50,596 nucleotides of DNA from Clostridia bacterium (lineage in GTDB: Bacteria > Bacillota > Clostridia > Oscillospirales > Acutalibacteraceae). This document shows positions 43,737 to 50,596 of the stretch, in pieces. The position numbers and the translations under genes were made by a program. How positions within the stretch are numbered: position 1 is the stretch's first letter; every line of letters starts with the position of its first letter. Where the stretch lies: contig JAKSQX010000006.1 in assembly GCA_024403955.1 (NCBI GenBank), positions 1 to 50,596 on the forward strand. Direction: 5' to 3'. The notes beneath the pieces are model-generated. The model was not told the DNA's origin. It was given only the letters and a program-made list of their open reading frames with translations, and did no database searches.

Positions 43737-45683
43737 ATGGCTGATAAAGGTAAGTTCTATATTACTACTGCCATAGCTTACACTAGTCGTAAGCCACACA
43801 TAGGTAATACCTATGAAATCGTTATGACCGACGCACTTGCGAGGTATAAACGAATGCAGGGCTACGATGTTTTCTTCCTCACAGGCACTGATGAACATGG
43901 TCAAAAGATTGAAGAATATGCAAAGGCTGCAAACGTATCTCCAAAGGAGTATGTTGATAAGGTAGCTGGAGAGATTCGTGAGATCTGTGACCTTCTCAAT
44001 ACAACATACGACAAGTTCATCCGTACAACTGATTTAGAACATGAGAAGGTTGTACAGAAAATCTTTAAGAAACTCTACGACCAGGGTGATATCTACAAGA
44101 GTGAGTATGAGGGTCTCTACTGCACACCTTGTGAGTCTTTCTGGACAGAGTCACAGCTCGTTGATGGTAAGTGCCCAGACTGCGGTCGTGAGGTAAAACC
44201 TGCTAAAGAGGAAGCTTATTTCCTTAAGCTTTCAAAGTATCAGAAGCAGCTTGAAGAATACATCGAGAGCAATGAAAACTTCATCTACCCAGAGGCTCGT
44301 AAAAAAGAGATGCTCAACAACTTCATAAAGCCAGGTCTTCAGGACCTCTGCGTATCTCGTACAAGCTTCAAGTGGGGTATCCCAGTAACATTTGATGACA
44401 AACATGTAATCTATGTTTGGATTGATGCGCTTTCAAACTACATCACAGCAATTGGATATGACCCAGATGGTTCATCAGACCTTTATAAGAAGCTCTGGCC
44501 AGCTGACGTACATATCATTGGTAAGGACATTGTAAGATTCCATACCATTTATTGGCCAATCATGTTGATGGCACTCGGTGAGCCACTTCCTAAGCAGGTA
44601 TTTGGTCACCCATGGCTCCTCTTCGGTGAGGACAAGATGAGTAAGTCAAAGGGTAACATCATCTATGCTGATGATCTCGTTGAGCTCTTCGGTGTAGACG
44701 CAGTTCGTTACTACTTGCTCTCAGAGATGCCATATGCAAATGATGGTTCAATCACATATGACACAATGATCGAGCGTTACAACTCAGATCTTGCTAATAC
44801 AATCGGTAACCTTGTTAACCGTACAGTTGCTATGACTAACAAGTACTTCGACGGCGTTATCCAGGCTCCAACTTGCCCTGGTGACTTCGACGATGAACTT
44901 AAGGCAACTTGTAAGGAAGCAGTCGTTAAGGTTGAGGACCTCCTCACAACTTATCGTATTGCTGATTCACTTGACGTTATCCTTGGCATTGCAAAGCGCG
45001 CTAATAAGTACATCGATGAGACGGCTCCTTGGGCTCTTGCAAAAGATGAGGCTCAGAAGGAGAGACTTGGTACTGTACTTTATAACCTCCTCGAGGCTAT
45101 TCGCTATCTTGCAGTAATGATTAAGCCATTTATGCCTGATACATCTGACAAGATTTTTGCTCAGACTAACATGAACGGCAACAGTTATGATGAACTCCAG
45201 AACTTCGGTGTTCTCGAGGCTGGTATCAAGGTAGGCGAGGCAACTCCTCTCTTTGCTCGTGTAGACAAAGATGAGATGGTAAAGGTTATTGCCGAGCGTC
45301 AGGAAAAGGCAGCAGCTGCTGAAAAGGCAAATAATGCTAAGACTGGTGTTGTTGGTCTCCCTGAAATCGCAATTGATGATTTTGCAAAGGTTGAACTTCG
45401 CGTAGCTGAGGTTAAGGCTTGTGAGCCAATTCCAAAGGCAAAGAAACTCCTTAAACTCACACTTGATGATGGTGAGGGTGAGCGTACAGTTGCATCTGGT
45501 ATTGCAAAGTGGTATACACCTGAGGACCTCATCGGTCATAAAGTTGTAGTGGTAGCAAACCTTAAGCCTGCAACACTCTGCGGTGTTGAGAGTCAGGGTA
45601 TGATTATTGCTGCTGATACAGCTGATGGCGGAGCAAAGGTACTCTTTGTAGATGACTTCGAAACAGGAGCAAAGTTTAGATAA
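43737..45683 (+). CDS. metG: Methionyl-tRNA synthetase
   Basis: MetRS charges tRNA-Met with methionine. The 648-residue protein has the class I HIGN signature (about 21-24), a zinc-knuckle with CTPC and CPDC pairs, the KMSKS loop (EDKMSKSKGN), an anticodon-binding helical domain, and a C-terminal OB-fold tRNA-binding domain (about 545-648). AAAGGAGG precedes the ATG. The tatD start overlaps its stop. Confidence 0.98.
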   Translation: MADKGKFYITTAIAYTSRKPHIGNTYEIVMTDALARYKRMQGYDVFFLTGTDEHGQKIEEYAKAANVSPKEYVDKVAGEIREICDLLNTTYDKFIRTTDLEHEKVVQKIFKKLYDQGDIYKSEYEGLYCTPCESFWTESQLVDGKCPDCGREVKPAKEEAYFLKLSKYQKQLEEYIESNENFIYPEARKKEMLNNFIKPGLQDLCVSRTSFKWGIPVTFDDKHVIYVWIDALSNYITAIGYDPDGSSDLYKKLWPADVHIIGKDIVRFHTIYWPIMLMALGEPLPKQVFGHPWLLFGEDKMSKSKGNIIYADDLVELFGVDAVRYYLLSEMPYANDGSITYDTMIERYNSDLANTIGNLVNRTVAMTNKYFDGVIQAPTCPGDFDDELKATCKEAVVKVEDLLTTYRIADSLDVILGIAKRANKYIDETAPWALAKDEAQKERLGTVLYNLLEAIRYLAVMIKPFMPDTSDKIFAQTNMNGNSYDELQNFGVLEAGIKVGEATPLFARVDKDEMVKVIAERQEKAAAAEKANNAKTGVVGLPEIAIDDFAKVELRVAEVKACEPIPKAKKLLKLTLDDGEGERTVASGIAKWYTPEDLIGHKVVVVANLKPATLCGVESQGMIIAADTADGGAKVLFVDDFETGAKFR

Positions 45684-46453
45684 TGGAAAACATCTTCGAT
45701 ACTCATGCACATTATGATGACGAAGCCTTTAATGAAGACCGAGAAGAACTTCTCGGTCTTCTTCAGAATAAAGGCGTGAGTCATGTTTTGACCTGTGGTA
45801 CGGATCTCATGTCCTCGTACCGCAGTCTTCAGCTTGCGCAAAAATATGACTTTATCTACTGCGCAATGGGTTTCCATCCAGAGGATATCGCTGAGGAACG
45901 CAAGGGTGATTTGGATGTCATTAGGGATCTTCTAAAGTCAGAACCTAAGGCAGTTGCAGTAGGCGAGATAGGTCTCGACTATCACTATGATGATGGTGCT
46001 CCAAGGGAGGAGCAGATTGACCTCTTTAGAAGACAGATAGAGATGGCGAAGGAACTCGACCTTCCAGTTATAGTTCATGACCGCGACGCGCATGAGGATA
46101 CCTTTAACATTCTCAAAGAGATGAGACCAAAGGGAGTAGTTCACTGCTTCAGTGGCTCAGTAGAGATGGCGAAGGAGTATGTTAAACTCGGTTTCTATAT
46201 CGGCGTCGGTGGTGTAGTAACATTTAAGAATGCTAGAAAAGCAGTTGAGGTTGTAGAGGCAGTTCCAGTGGAGAGTATTCTCCTTGAAACAGATTGTCCT
46301 TATATGGCCCCTACACCTTTTAGAGGGCAGCGCAACGACTCAAGCCTCATTTCTTATGTGGCAGAGAAAATCGCCGAAATCAAGGGCCTCACACCACAGG
46401 AAGTGTGTGACATAACAAATAAGAACGCGAAAGAATTTCTTGGTATTAAGTAA
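45683..46453 (+). CDS. tatD: TatD-family metal-dependent hydrolase
   Basis: TatD-family enzymes are metal-dependent nucleases with a barrel fold. The 256-residue protein has the N-terminal metal motif DTHAHYDD (5-12), GEIGLDYH, and the C-terminal LLETDCPYMAP signature. Its ATG overlaps the metG stop by one base, and its stop overlaps the dus start. metG-tatD linkage is common in Firmicutes. Confidence 0.96.
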   Translation: MENIFDTHAHYDDEAFNEDREELLGLLQNKGVSHVLTCGTDLMSSYRSLQLAQKYDFIYCAMGFHPEDIAEERKGDLDVIRDLLKSEPKAVAVGEIGLDYHYDDGAPREEQIDLFRRQIEMAKELDLPVIVHDRDAHEDTFNILKEMRPKGVVHCFSGSVEMAKEYVKLGFYIGVGGVVTFKNARKAVEVVEAVPVESILLETDCPYMAPTPFRGQRNDSSLISYVAEKIAEIKGLTPQEVCDITNKNAKEFLGIK

Positions 46454-47445
46454 TGTATATTGGTAACGTTGAAATTGAAGGTAAAGCGCTGCTGGCTCCA
46501 ATGGCCGGTGTGGCTGACCGCGCCTTTCGCGAGCTTTGCGTGAGCTATGGTGCAGCCGGCGTGACATCTGAGATGGTCAGCGCAAAGGGCTTCACCATGG
46601 GTGACAGGAAGAGCAAAGCTCTCCTCATGCTCTCAGACACAGAACGACCAGCAGCGGTTCAAATCTTTGGTGACAGTCCAAAGATTCTCGCTGAGGCCGC
46701 AAGAAACGCACTAGAGTTTAATCCAAATTGGATAGATATAAACATGGGCTGTCCAGCACCTAAGATTGCTGGTAATGGTGGAGGCGCAAGTCTCATGAAG
46801 GACCCAGTGCTTGCACAGGATATTGCAAGGGCTGTAGTCTCCGAGCTCGACAATACTGATGTCCCTGTTACAGTTAAGTTCCGCACAGGTTGGGATAAAG
46901 ATCACATCAACTGTGTTGAATTTGCTAAACGCATGGAGGATGTCGGAGTTGCCGCCGTTACAGTTCATGGCCGCACAAAGGAGCAGATGTATGCTCCGGG
47001 TATCAACTACGACGCTATTGCTGCCGTAAAGCAGGCTGTAAGTATCCCTGTCATAGGCAACGGCGACATTATAGACGGCCCGACAGCATCAGTGATGCTT
47101 GAGCGCACAGGTTGTGACGCTGTGGCTGTTGGCCGTGGCGCACAGGGTAGACCTTGGGTGTTCCAACAGATCAACGGATACCTCTCACCAGAACTTCGTA
47201 TCATCCCTGAACCACCTATGTCAGAGATCATGCGTGTGATGATAAATCACGTTCAAAAGATCTGTGAGTACAAAGGTACAGAGATAGGCATGAAAGAGGC
47301 ACGCAAACACGCTGCTTGGTATATCAGGGGCGTACGTGGTGCCGCACAGTTTAGAGCTGATATAGGAAAGCTTTCAAGCATGGAAGAACTTGAACAGCTT
47401 GCAATAAGAGTAATTGAAGCAGACCGAATGGGGCAAAAATTATGA
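46453..47445 (+). CDS. dus: tRNA-dihydrouridine synthase
   Basis: Dus reduces uridines in the tRNA D loop with FMN and NADPH. The 330-residue protein has the PMAGVADRAFRELC start, the catalytic Cys in NMGCPAPK (about 97-104), the VTVHGRTKEQ segment and GNGDI. It is DusB-like in length and motifs; the exact uridine position cannot be read. The start overlaps the tatD stop. Confidence 0.96.
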   Translation: MYIGNVEIEGKALLAPMAGVADRAFRELCVSYGAAGVTSEMVSAKGFTMGDRKSKALLMLSDTERPAAVQIFGDSPKILAEAARNALEFNPNWIDINMGCPAPKIAGNGGGASLMKDPVLAQDIARAVVSELDNTDVPVTVKFRTGWDKDHINCVEFAKRMEDVGVAAVTVHGRTKEQMYAPGINYDAIAAVKQAVSIPVIGNGDIIDGPTASVMLERTGCDAVAVGRGAQGRPWVFQQINGYLSPELRIIPEPPMSEIMRVMINHVQKICEYKGTEIGMKEARKHAAWYIRGVRGAAQFRADIGKLSSMEELEQLAIRVIEADRMGQKL

Positions 47446-48071
47446 GTAGAACTCAAGAGCAAAATGCAAAACGTCTTAAAAACATATTGAGTGCTATAGT
47501 ACTCATTATCATAGTAGCTCTTGTTGTGCTCTTAATTGTTGGCCGAGTTAAAGGTTATTTCGACTCCGCTGAGTCTTTGGGTATTTTTATTCAAAATTTT
47601 GGCCCACTCGCTCCTTTAGCATTTACGGTAATCCGTATTATTCTCGTAATTGCACCGGTATTTCCAGTGCCAATTGTTGTTGCTGCAACAGCAGTAATTT
47701 TTGGCCCTTGGTATGGTTTCCTTTATATGTATGTAGGAAATGTTATCGGTTCAATAATAGGTTACTGGTTAGGTAAAACGTATGGCCCTGCATTTGTAAA
47801 GGGACTTATTTCTGAAAAGGCTTACAATAAGTGTGTTGAGAGAATTGCAGGCAAGAAGAACTACAGTATCTTCTACGCAATAGCTGTATTAACACCACTT
47901 TTCCCAGATGATATTTTTGTATATTTCAGTGGACTTGGAAAACAGAGTTTTAAGACTTTTATCTTAACTGTTCTCTTGTGTAAACCTTTTGTTATAGCGT
48001 TATATTGCCTTGTGTTTGGCGGGGTAATATCACTTGGTCCTTGGTTTGATCATCTGATAGGCGCAGCGTAA
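47442..48071 (+). CDS. TVP38/TMEM64 (VTT-domain) membrane protein
   Basis: This 209-residue protein has about five or six hydrophobic spans and the conserved FPVPIVVAATAVIFGPWYG and GSIIGYWLGKTYG segments of the VTT (DedA-related) superfamily. Relatives act in lipid scrambling or carrier-lipid recycling. The start overlaps the dus stop by four bases (ATGA). A strong terminator follows. Confidence 0.92.
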   Translation: MSRTQEQNAKRLKNILSAIVLIIIVALVVLLIVGRVKGYFDSAESLGIFIQNFGPLAPLAFTVIRIILVIAPVFPVPIVVAATAVIFGPWYGFLYMYVGNVIGSIIGYWLGKTYGPAFVKGLISEKAYNKCVERIAGKKNYSIFYAIAVLTPLFPDDIFVYFSGLGKQSFKTFILTVLLCKPFVIALYCLVFGGVISLGPWFDHLIGAA

Positions 48072-48076
48072 TTTCC

Positions 48077-48116
48077 GGCAACCTTACAAAGCTGTAAGGT
48101 TGCCTTTCTCTTTTGT
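48077..48116 (+). terminator. Intrinsic terminator after the VTT gene
   Basis: GGCAACCTTACA/TGTAAGGTTGCC, 12-bp perfect stem with loop AAGC, followed by TTTCTCTTTT. Confidence 0.93.
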
Positions 48117-48143
48117 AAGATAGATAAATGGCACCGATTTAAG

Positions 48144-48160
48144 TTGAGTTTTATACTCAA
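48144..48160. promoter_or_regulatory. Inverted repeat in the leader of the truncated ATPase gene
   Basis: TTGAGT and ACTCAA face each other around TTTAT. A -10-like TATACT lies inside, or TTGAGT may act as a weak -35. This could be the binding site of the adjacent BceR-like regulator, since such regulators bind inverted repeats before their transporter genes (inference). Confidence 0.5.
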
Positions 48161-48190
48161 GGTGTAAATTCGAAAAGGAGGTCATTTCAC

Positions 48191-48388
48191 ATGACACTTT
48201 TAGAGGTTAAAAACCTTCAAAAAATCTACACAACTAAATCAGGTGTCAACAATGTAGAGGCACTTAGAGATGTTTCCTTCTCTGTAGAGGAGGGTGAATA
48301 CGTTGCAATTATGGGTGAGTCTGGTTCAGGTAAGACTACACTTCTCAACATACTTGCATCAAAGACTTATTATAAAATAGTAAATTAA
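48191..48388 (+). pseudogene. Truncated BceA-like ABC ATPase (fragment)
   Basis: The frame begins like a Bce-type (antimicrobial peptide) ABC ATPase: [16 protein letters not shown], a beta strand, [26 protein letters not shown] (Walker A near residue 38-46) and LLNILA. Normal homologues then continue for about 185 more residues; here the sequence changes to SKTYYKIVN and stops at residue 65. No signature motif or Walker B exists nearby in any frame, and the response regulator begins only 15 bases later. The AAAGGAGG site and leader are intact, so it is still expressed in principle, but the product cannot be an active ATPase. It is most simply a deletion remnant of bceA (and probably bceB). 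Confidence 0.9.
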
Positions 48389-48403
48389 CTATGGGAGGTA
48401 CCT

Positions 48404-49105
48404 ATGCAGGTTAATCTTTTTCACGATGGTGCAAAGTATAAGATTTTCATAGTTGAAGATGATGACGCTATCGCTGCCGGTATAACTAAAGGTCTTGAGA
48501 CCTGGGGCTGCGAAGTGCATTGCGTAAATAACTTTTCAAATATTATGGACGAGTTTGTGGCTTTCGAGCCACAGCTCGTACTTATGGACATAACCCTACC
48601 TTTCTTCAATGGCTACTACTGGTGTGGTGAGATTAGAAAGGTGTCAAAGGTACCTGTAATCTTTATCTCGTCTGCGTCTGACAATATGAATATTGTTATG
48701 GCTATGAGCATGGGCGCAGATGACTTTATTGCAAAACCATTCGATATGAATGTACTTATGGCTAAGGTTCAGGCAATGCTTCGCCGTACATATGACTTCG
48801 GCGGCGATACACATCTTGTCTCACATAACGGACTTGTATTGAATCTAAATAACCAAAGTCTCACTTATGAAGGCAAGGAAGTTGATTTGACCAAGAATGA
48901 ATATAAAATTCTTCAGATGCTTATGGAGAGAAGAGGAAGTATCGTTAGAAGGGATGAGATTATGGCTTATCTCTGGGAGAGCGAAGAATTTGTTGATGAG
49001 AACACACTCTCAGTCAATATTACTCGTATCCGTAAGAAACTCGATGCTGTTGGTCTCGTTGATTACATAACGACCAAAAAGGGAGTAGGTTATATAATCA
49101 ACTAA
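48404..49105 (+). CDS. Response regulator, BceR-like (OmpR family)
   Basis: This 233-residue regulator has a receiver domain with the acidic pair (VEDDDAI near residue 18-21), phosphoacceptor Asp62 in LMDITLPF and a Lys in AKPFD, and an OmpR-type winged helix at the C-terminus (from about 137: VLNLNNQSLTYEGKEVDLTKNE; TRIRKKLD). GGGAGG precedes the ATG at 48404; the start adds about ten residues before the usual YKIFIVEDD. It pairs with the histidine kinase directly downstream. Typical targets are antimicrobial-peptide transporter genes. Confidence 0.95.
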   Translation: MQVNLFHDGAKYKIFIVEDDDAIAAGITKGLETWGCEVHCVNNFSNIMDEFVAFEPQLVLMDITLPFFNGYYWCGEIRKVSKVPVIFISSASDNMNIVMAMSMGADDFIAKPFDMNVLMAKVQAMLRRTYDFGGDTHLVSHNGLVLNLNNQSLTYEGKEVDLTKNEYKILQMLMERRGSIVRRDEIMAYLWESEEFVDENTLSVNITRIRKKLDAVGLVDYITTKKGVGYIIN

Positions 49106-49125
49106 GGCTTGTGGGGGAAACTGAA

Positions 49126-50118
49126 ATGAGAGCATTAAAAGGTTATCTTAAAATGAAAGCACCAACAATTGTTTTGCTGGTGCTCTGTGCTTTGTGCGTC
49201 ATAACTATAAATTGGCTCTATGATTATCCTTTGGATGCTATTTATTATTCAATTTTGATCTGTGCTATTTTAGTGCTTGTAGTTGGAATTGTTGGATTTG
49301 TAAAGTTTAAGACCTTTACAGATACGCTTGAAAACTTAAAAACTAAGATAAGCGTCAGTGTTGATGAACTCCCAGAACCCGCAGGTTTAATAACAAATGA
49401 TTATACTGAATTACTTAAGATACTGTGGCAAGCAAAGCAGGAGAGCGATTTTGAATACTCCTCTCACTACAAAGATCTTGTCGATTATTACACGATTTGG
49501 GCACATCAAATAAAGACCCCAATTCAGGCTATGCGCCTTATCCTTCAAACCTCAGATGAGGATACCACTCCACTCGAACTTGAACTTATGAGAATAGAGC
49601 AGTATGTGGATATGGTTCTCACATATTTAAAACTTGATTCAAACTCCAGTGACCTCCATGTTAGAACTATGGAGATTGGTCCAATAATCAAAGCTGCTGT
49701 TAGGAAAAATGCAAAGCCTTTTATTGCGAAGAAGATATCTCTCCAGTATGATGAGTGTAATATTTCAGCGCTCACTGATGATAAGTGGCTTCAGTTTGCA
49801 ATTGAGCAGATTCTTTCAAACTCTCTTAAATACACAAGCGAGGGTGGAACAGTTAGTATCTACAAATCTTCTGATACTGCCATCTCGATTAAGGATACCG
49901 GCATGGGTATTGCTAAAGAGGACCTTCCACGTGTGTTCGAGAGAGGCTTTACTGGATACAACGGTAGGGAGGATAAGAAGGCGACAGGCATTGGCCTTTT
50001 CCTCTGCCATGAGGTTTTAAAGAAGATAGGTCACACAATCAGCATCGAATCAGAGGTTGGTGTTGGCACTACCGTTACAATTGATCTCGCTAAAGCTGAA
50101 CTTGATGTACGTGATTAA
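49126..50118 (+). CDS. Sensor histidine kinase, BceS-like (intramembrane-sensing)
   Basis: The 330-residue kinase has two N-terminal membrane spans (about residues 13-32 and 38-58) with almost no external loop, as in intramembrane-sensing BceS kinases, which sense through a partner ABC transporter. The H-box WAHQIKTP places the phosphorylated His at residue 127, followed by the ATP-binding domain (NSLKY, DTGMGI, TGIGLFL). The ATG at 49126 follows GTGGGGGAAA; an in-frame GTG at 49111 lies before it. Its expected transporter partner is missing here. Confidence 0.95.
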   Translation: MRALKGYLKMKAPTIVLLVLCALCVITINWLYDYPLDAIYYSILICAILVLVVGIVGFVKFKTFTDTLENLKTKISVSVDELPEPAGLITNDYTELLKILWQAKQESDFEYSSHYKDLVDYYTIWAHQIKTPIQAMRLILQTSDEDTTPLELELMRIEQYVDMVLTYLKLDSNSSDLHVRTMEIGPIIKAAVRKNAKPFIAKKISLQYDECNISALTDDKWLQFAIEQILSNSLKYTSEGGTVSIYKSSDTAISIKDTGMGIAKEDLPRVFERGFTGYNGREDKKATGIGLFLCHEVLKKIGHTISIESEVGVGTTVTIDLAKAELDVRD

Positions 50119-50131
50119 TTAGTGATATAAT
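50102..50131 (+). promoter_or_regulatory. Possible promoter of the PAP2 gene
   Basis: TTGATG (50102-50107), 18 bp, TATAAT (50126-50131). The upper part lies within the end of the kinase gene. Readthrough from the kinase gene is an alternative because no terminator is seen. Confidence 0.55.
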
Positions 50132-50162
50132 CCTTAGGAATTCTAAAGAAAGAAGAAACGAA

Positions 50163-50596
50163 ATGAAACTTAAAGCTAAAGATTTTTTACCAGCAATATT
50201 ATTGCTCGTAGCAACTATAATTTTCAGCATCTTAACTTTTACGGTCGATGTAGATGCTATTGGACCAGCAGGCACATTCGTTGGGTTTGCAAAGGTCAAT
50301 GGTGCATTCCAGCAGCAATTTGGATTTAATGAGACAATCTACAAGATTTCAGACTATCTTGGATATCTTTCAATACTCGGTGTGGCAATTTTTGCTTGTT
50401 TTGGTCTCTATCAGTTGATTAAGGGTAGGGGATTCAAGGCTGTAGATAAAGTAATCTATTTACTTGGTGCAATCTTTGTTATCATCTTTGCACTCTATAT
50501 CGGCTTTGATAAGTTGGCATTAAACTTCAGACCAATTATAGCTCCAGGTGAGACTGAACTTGAGGCTTCATTCCCATCATCTCACACTCTGATGGC
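50163..50596 (+). CDS. PAP2-family phosphatase, 5' part
   Basis: The frame runs to the window edge (about 144 residues seen). Three hydrophobic segments are visible, then NFRPI and a SFPSSHTLM stretch corresponding to PAP2 phosphatase motifs (KxxxxxxRP-like and PSGH-like). Such membrane enzymes dephosphorylate lipid diphosphates, including undecaprenyl diphosphate in BcrC-type bacitracin resistance. The ATG at 50163 has only a weak AAGAAG-like ribosome binding site. Being next to a Bce-type sensor, a role in envelope stress is possible. The C-terminal His motif lies outside the window. Confidence 0.85.
   Translation, partial: MKLKAKDFLPAILLLVATIIFSILTFTVDVDAIGPAGTFVGFAKVNGAFQQQFGFNETIYKISDYLGYLSILGVAIFACFGLYQLIKGRGFKAVDKVIYLLGAIFVIIFALYIGFDKLALNFRPIIAPGETELEASFPSSHTLM

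Noticed and set aside
1-50596. CRISPR arrays, insertion sequences, rRNA genes and phage genes
   Set aside because: No regularly spaced repeats, transposase, integrase, phage or rRNA sequence was recognised in the window.

Overview
The window is a chromosomal segment of a low-to-mid GC Gram-positive bacterium, most probably a member of the Clostridia (Lachnospiraceae/Oscillospiraceae-like). Evidence: a Gram-positive PolC replicase, the elongated Firmicute form of ribosomal protein S12, Bce-type two-component proteins, a staphylococcal-type lipase, the non-mevalonate (DXP) isoprenoid pathway, strong GGAGG ribosome binding sites, and textbook sigma-A promoters (TTGACA/TTGACT, 17 bp, TATAAT-like) with very AT-rich intergenic DNA. 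Assignment below class is inference.

Layout. 1-388: 3' end of a tRNA gene, its terminator, a second copy of the tRNA tail plus terminator about 160 bp away, then the recA promoter with a palindromic operator. 389-3615: recA, recX and pgi. 3663-8249: a small P-loop protein, DUF177 protein and rpmF, then a PDZ/radical-SAM protein, the GTPase Der and a TetR regulator. 8371-9206: two uncharacterised membrane proteins behind a strong promoter. 9321-13431: an SPFH-domain protein, an Arc-like ribbon-helix-helix protein, an ABC exporter pair and a small phosphodiesterase. 13481-13888 (minus): ndk. 14179-26357: transcription/translation block rpoB, rpoC, rpsL, rpsG, fusA, tuf, with separate promoters before rpoB, rpsL and tuf and structured spacers. 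26602-29140: two convergent lipoprotein genes, one with a transglutaminase-like domain. 29275-40611: pyrH-frr-uppS-cdsA-dxr-rseP-ispG-polC, a small unknown protein and a polyprenyl synthetase. 40722-41994: a pyrophosphatase-like/Nudix fusion and a small membrane exporter. 42041-43264 (minus): a lipase without signal peptide. 43407-48071: small charged protein, metG, tatD, dus and a VTT-domain membrane protein. 48191-50596: a truncated BceA-like ATPase, intact BceR/BceS-like regulators, and the start of a PAP2 phosphatase gene.

How it fits together. Most of the window is core information processing. The 29-41 kb block joins isoprenoid precursor synthesis (dxr, ispG), prenyl chain making (polyprenyl synthetase, uppS) and phospholipid synthesis (cdsA). 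At the right edge a cell-envelope stress two-component pair precedes a PAP2 phosphatase gene, but its expected ABC transporter is only a 65-residue fragment.

Most notable: PolC (1195 aa) seems to lack the DnaQ-like 3'-5' exonuclease normally inserted in its PHP domain; the Bce-like module has lost its transporter; the tRNA tail duplication looks like a scar of site-specific integration; and several promoters (recA, pgi, rpsL, the SPFH operon) carry palindromes suited to repressor binding. I did not find a clear, complete, previously undescribed system; no CRISPR array, insertion sequence or rRNA gene was seen.
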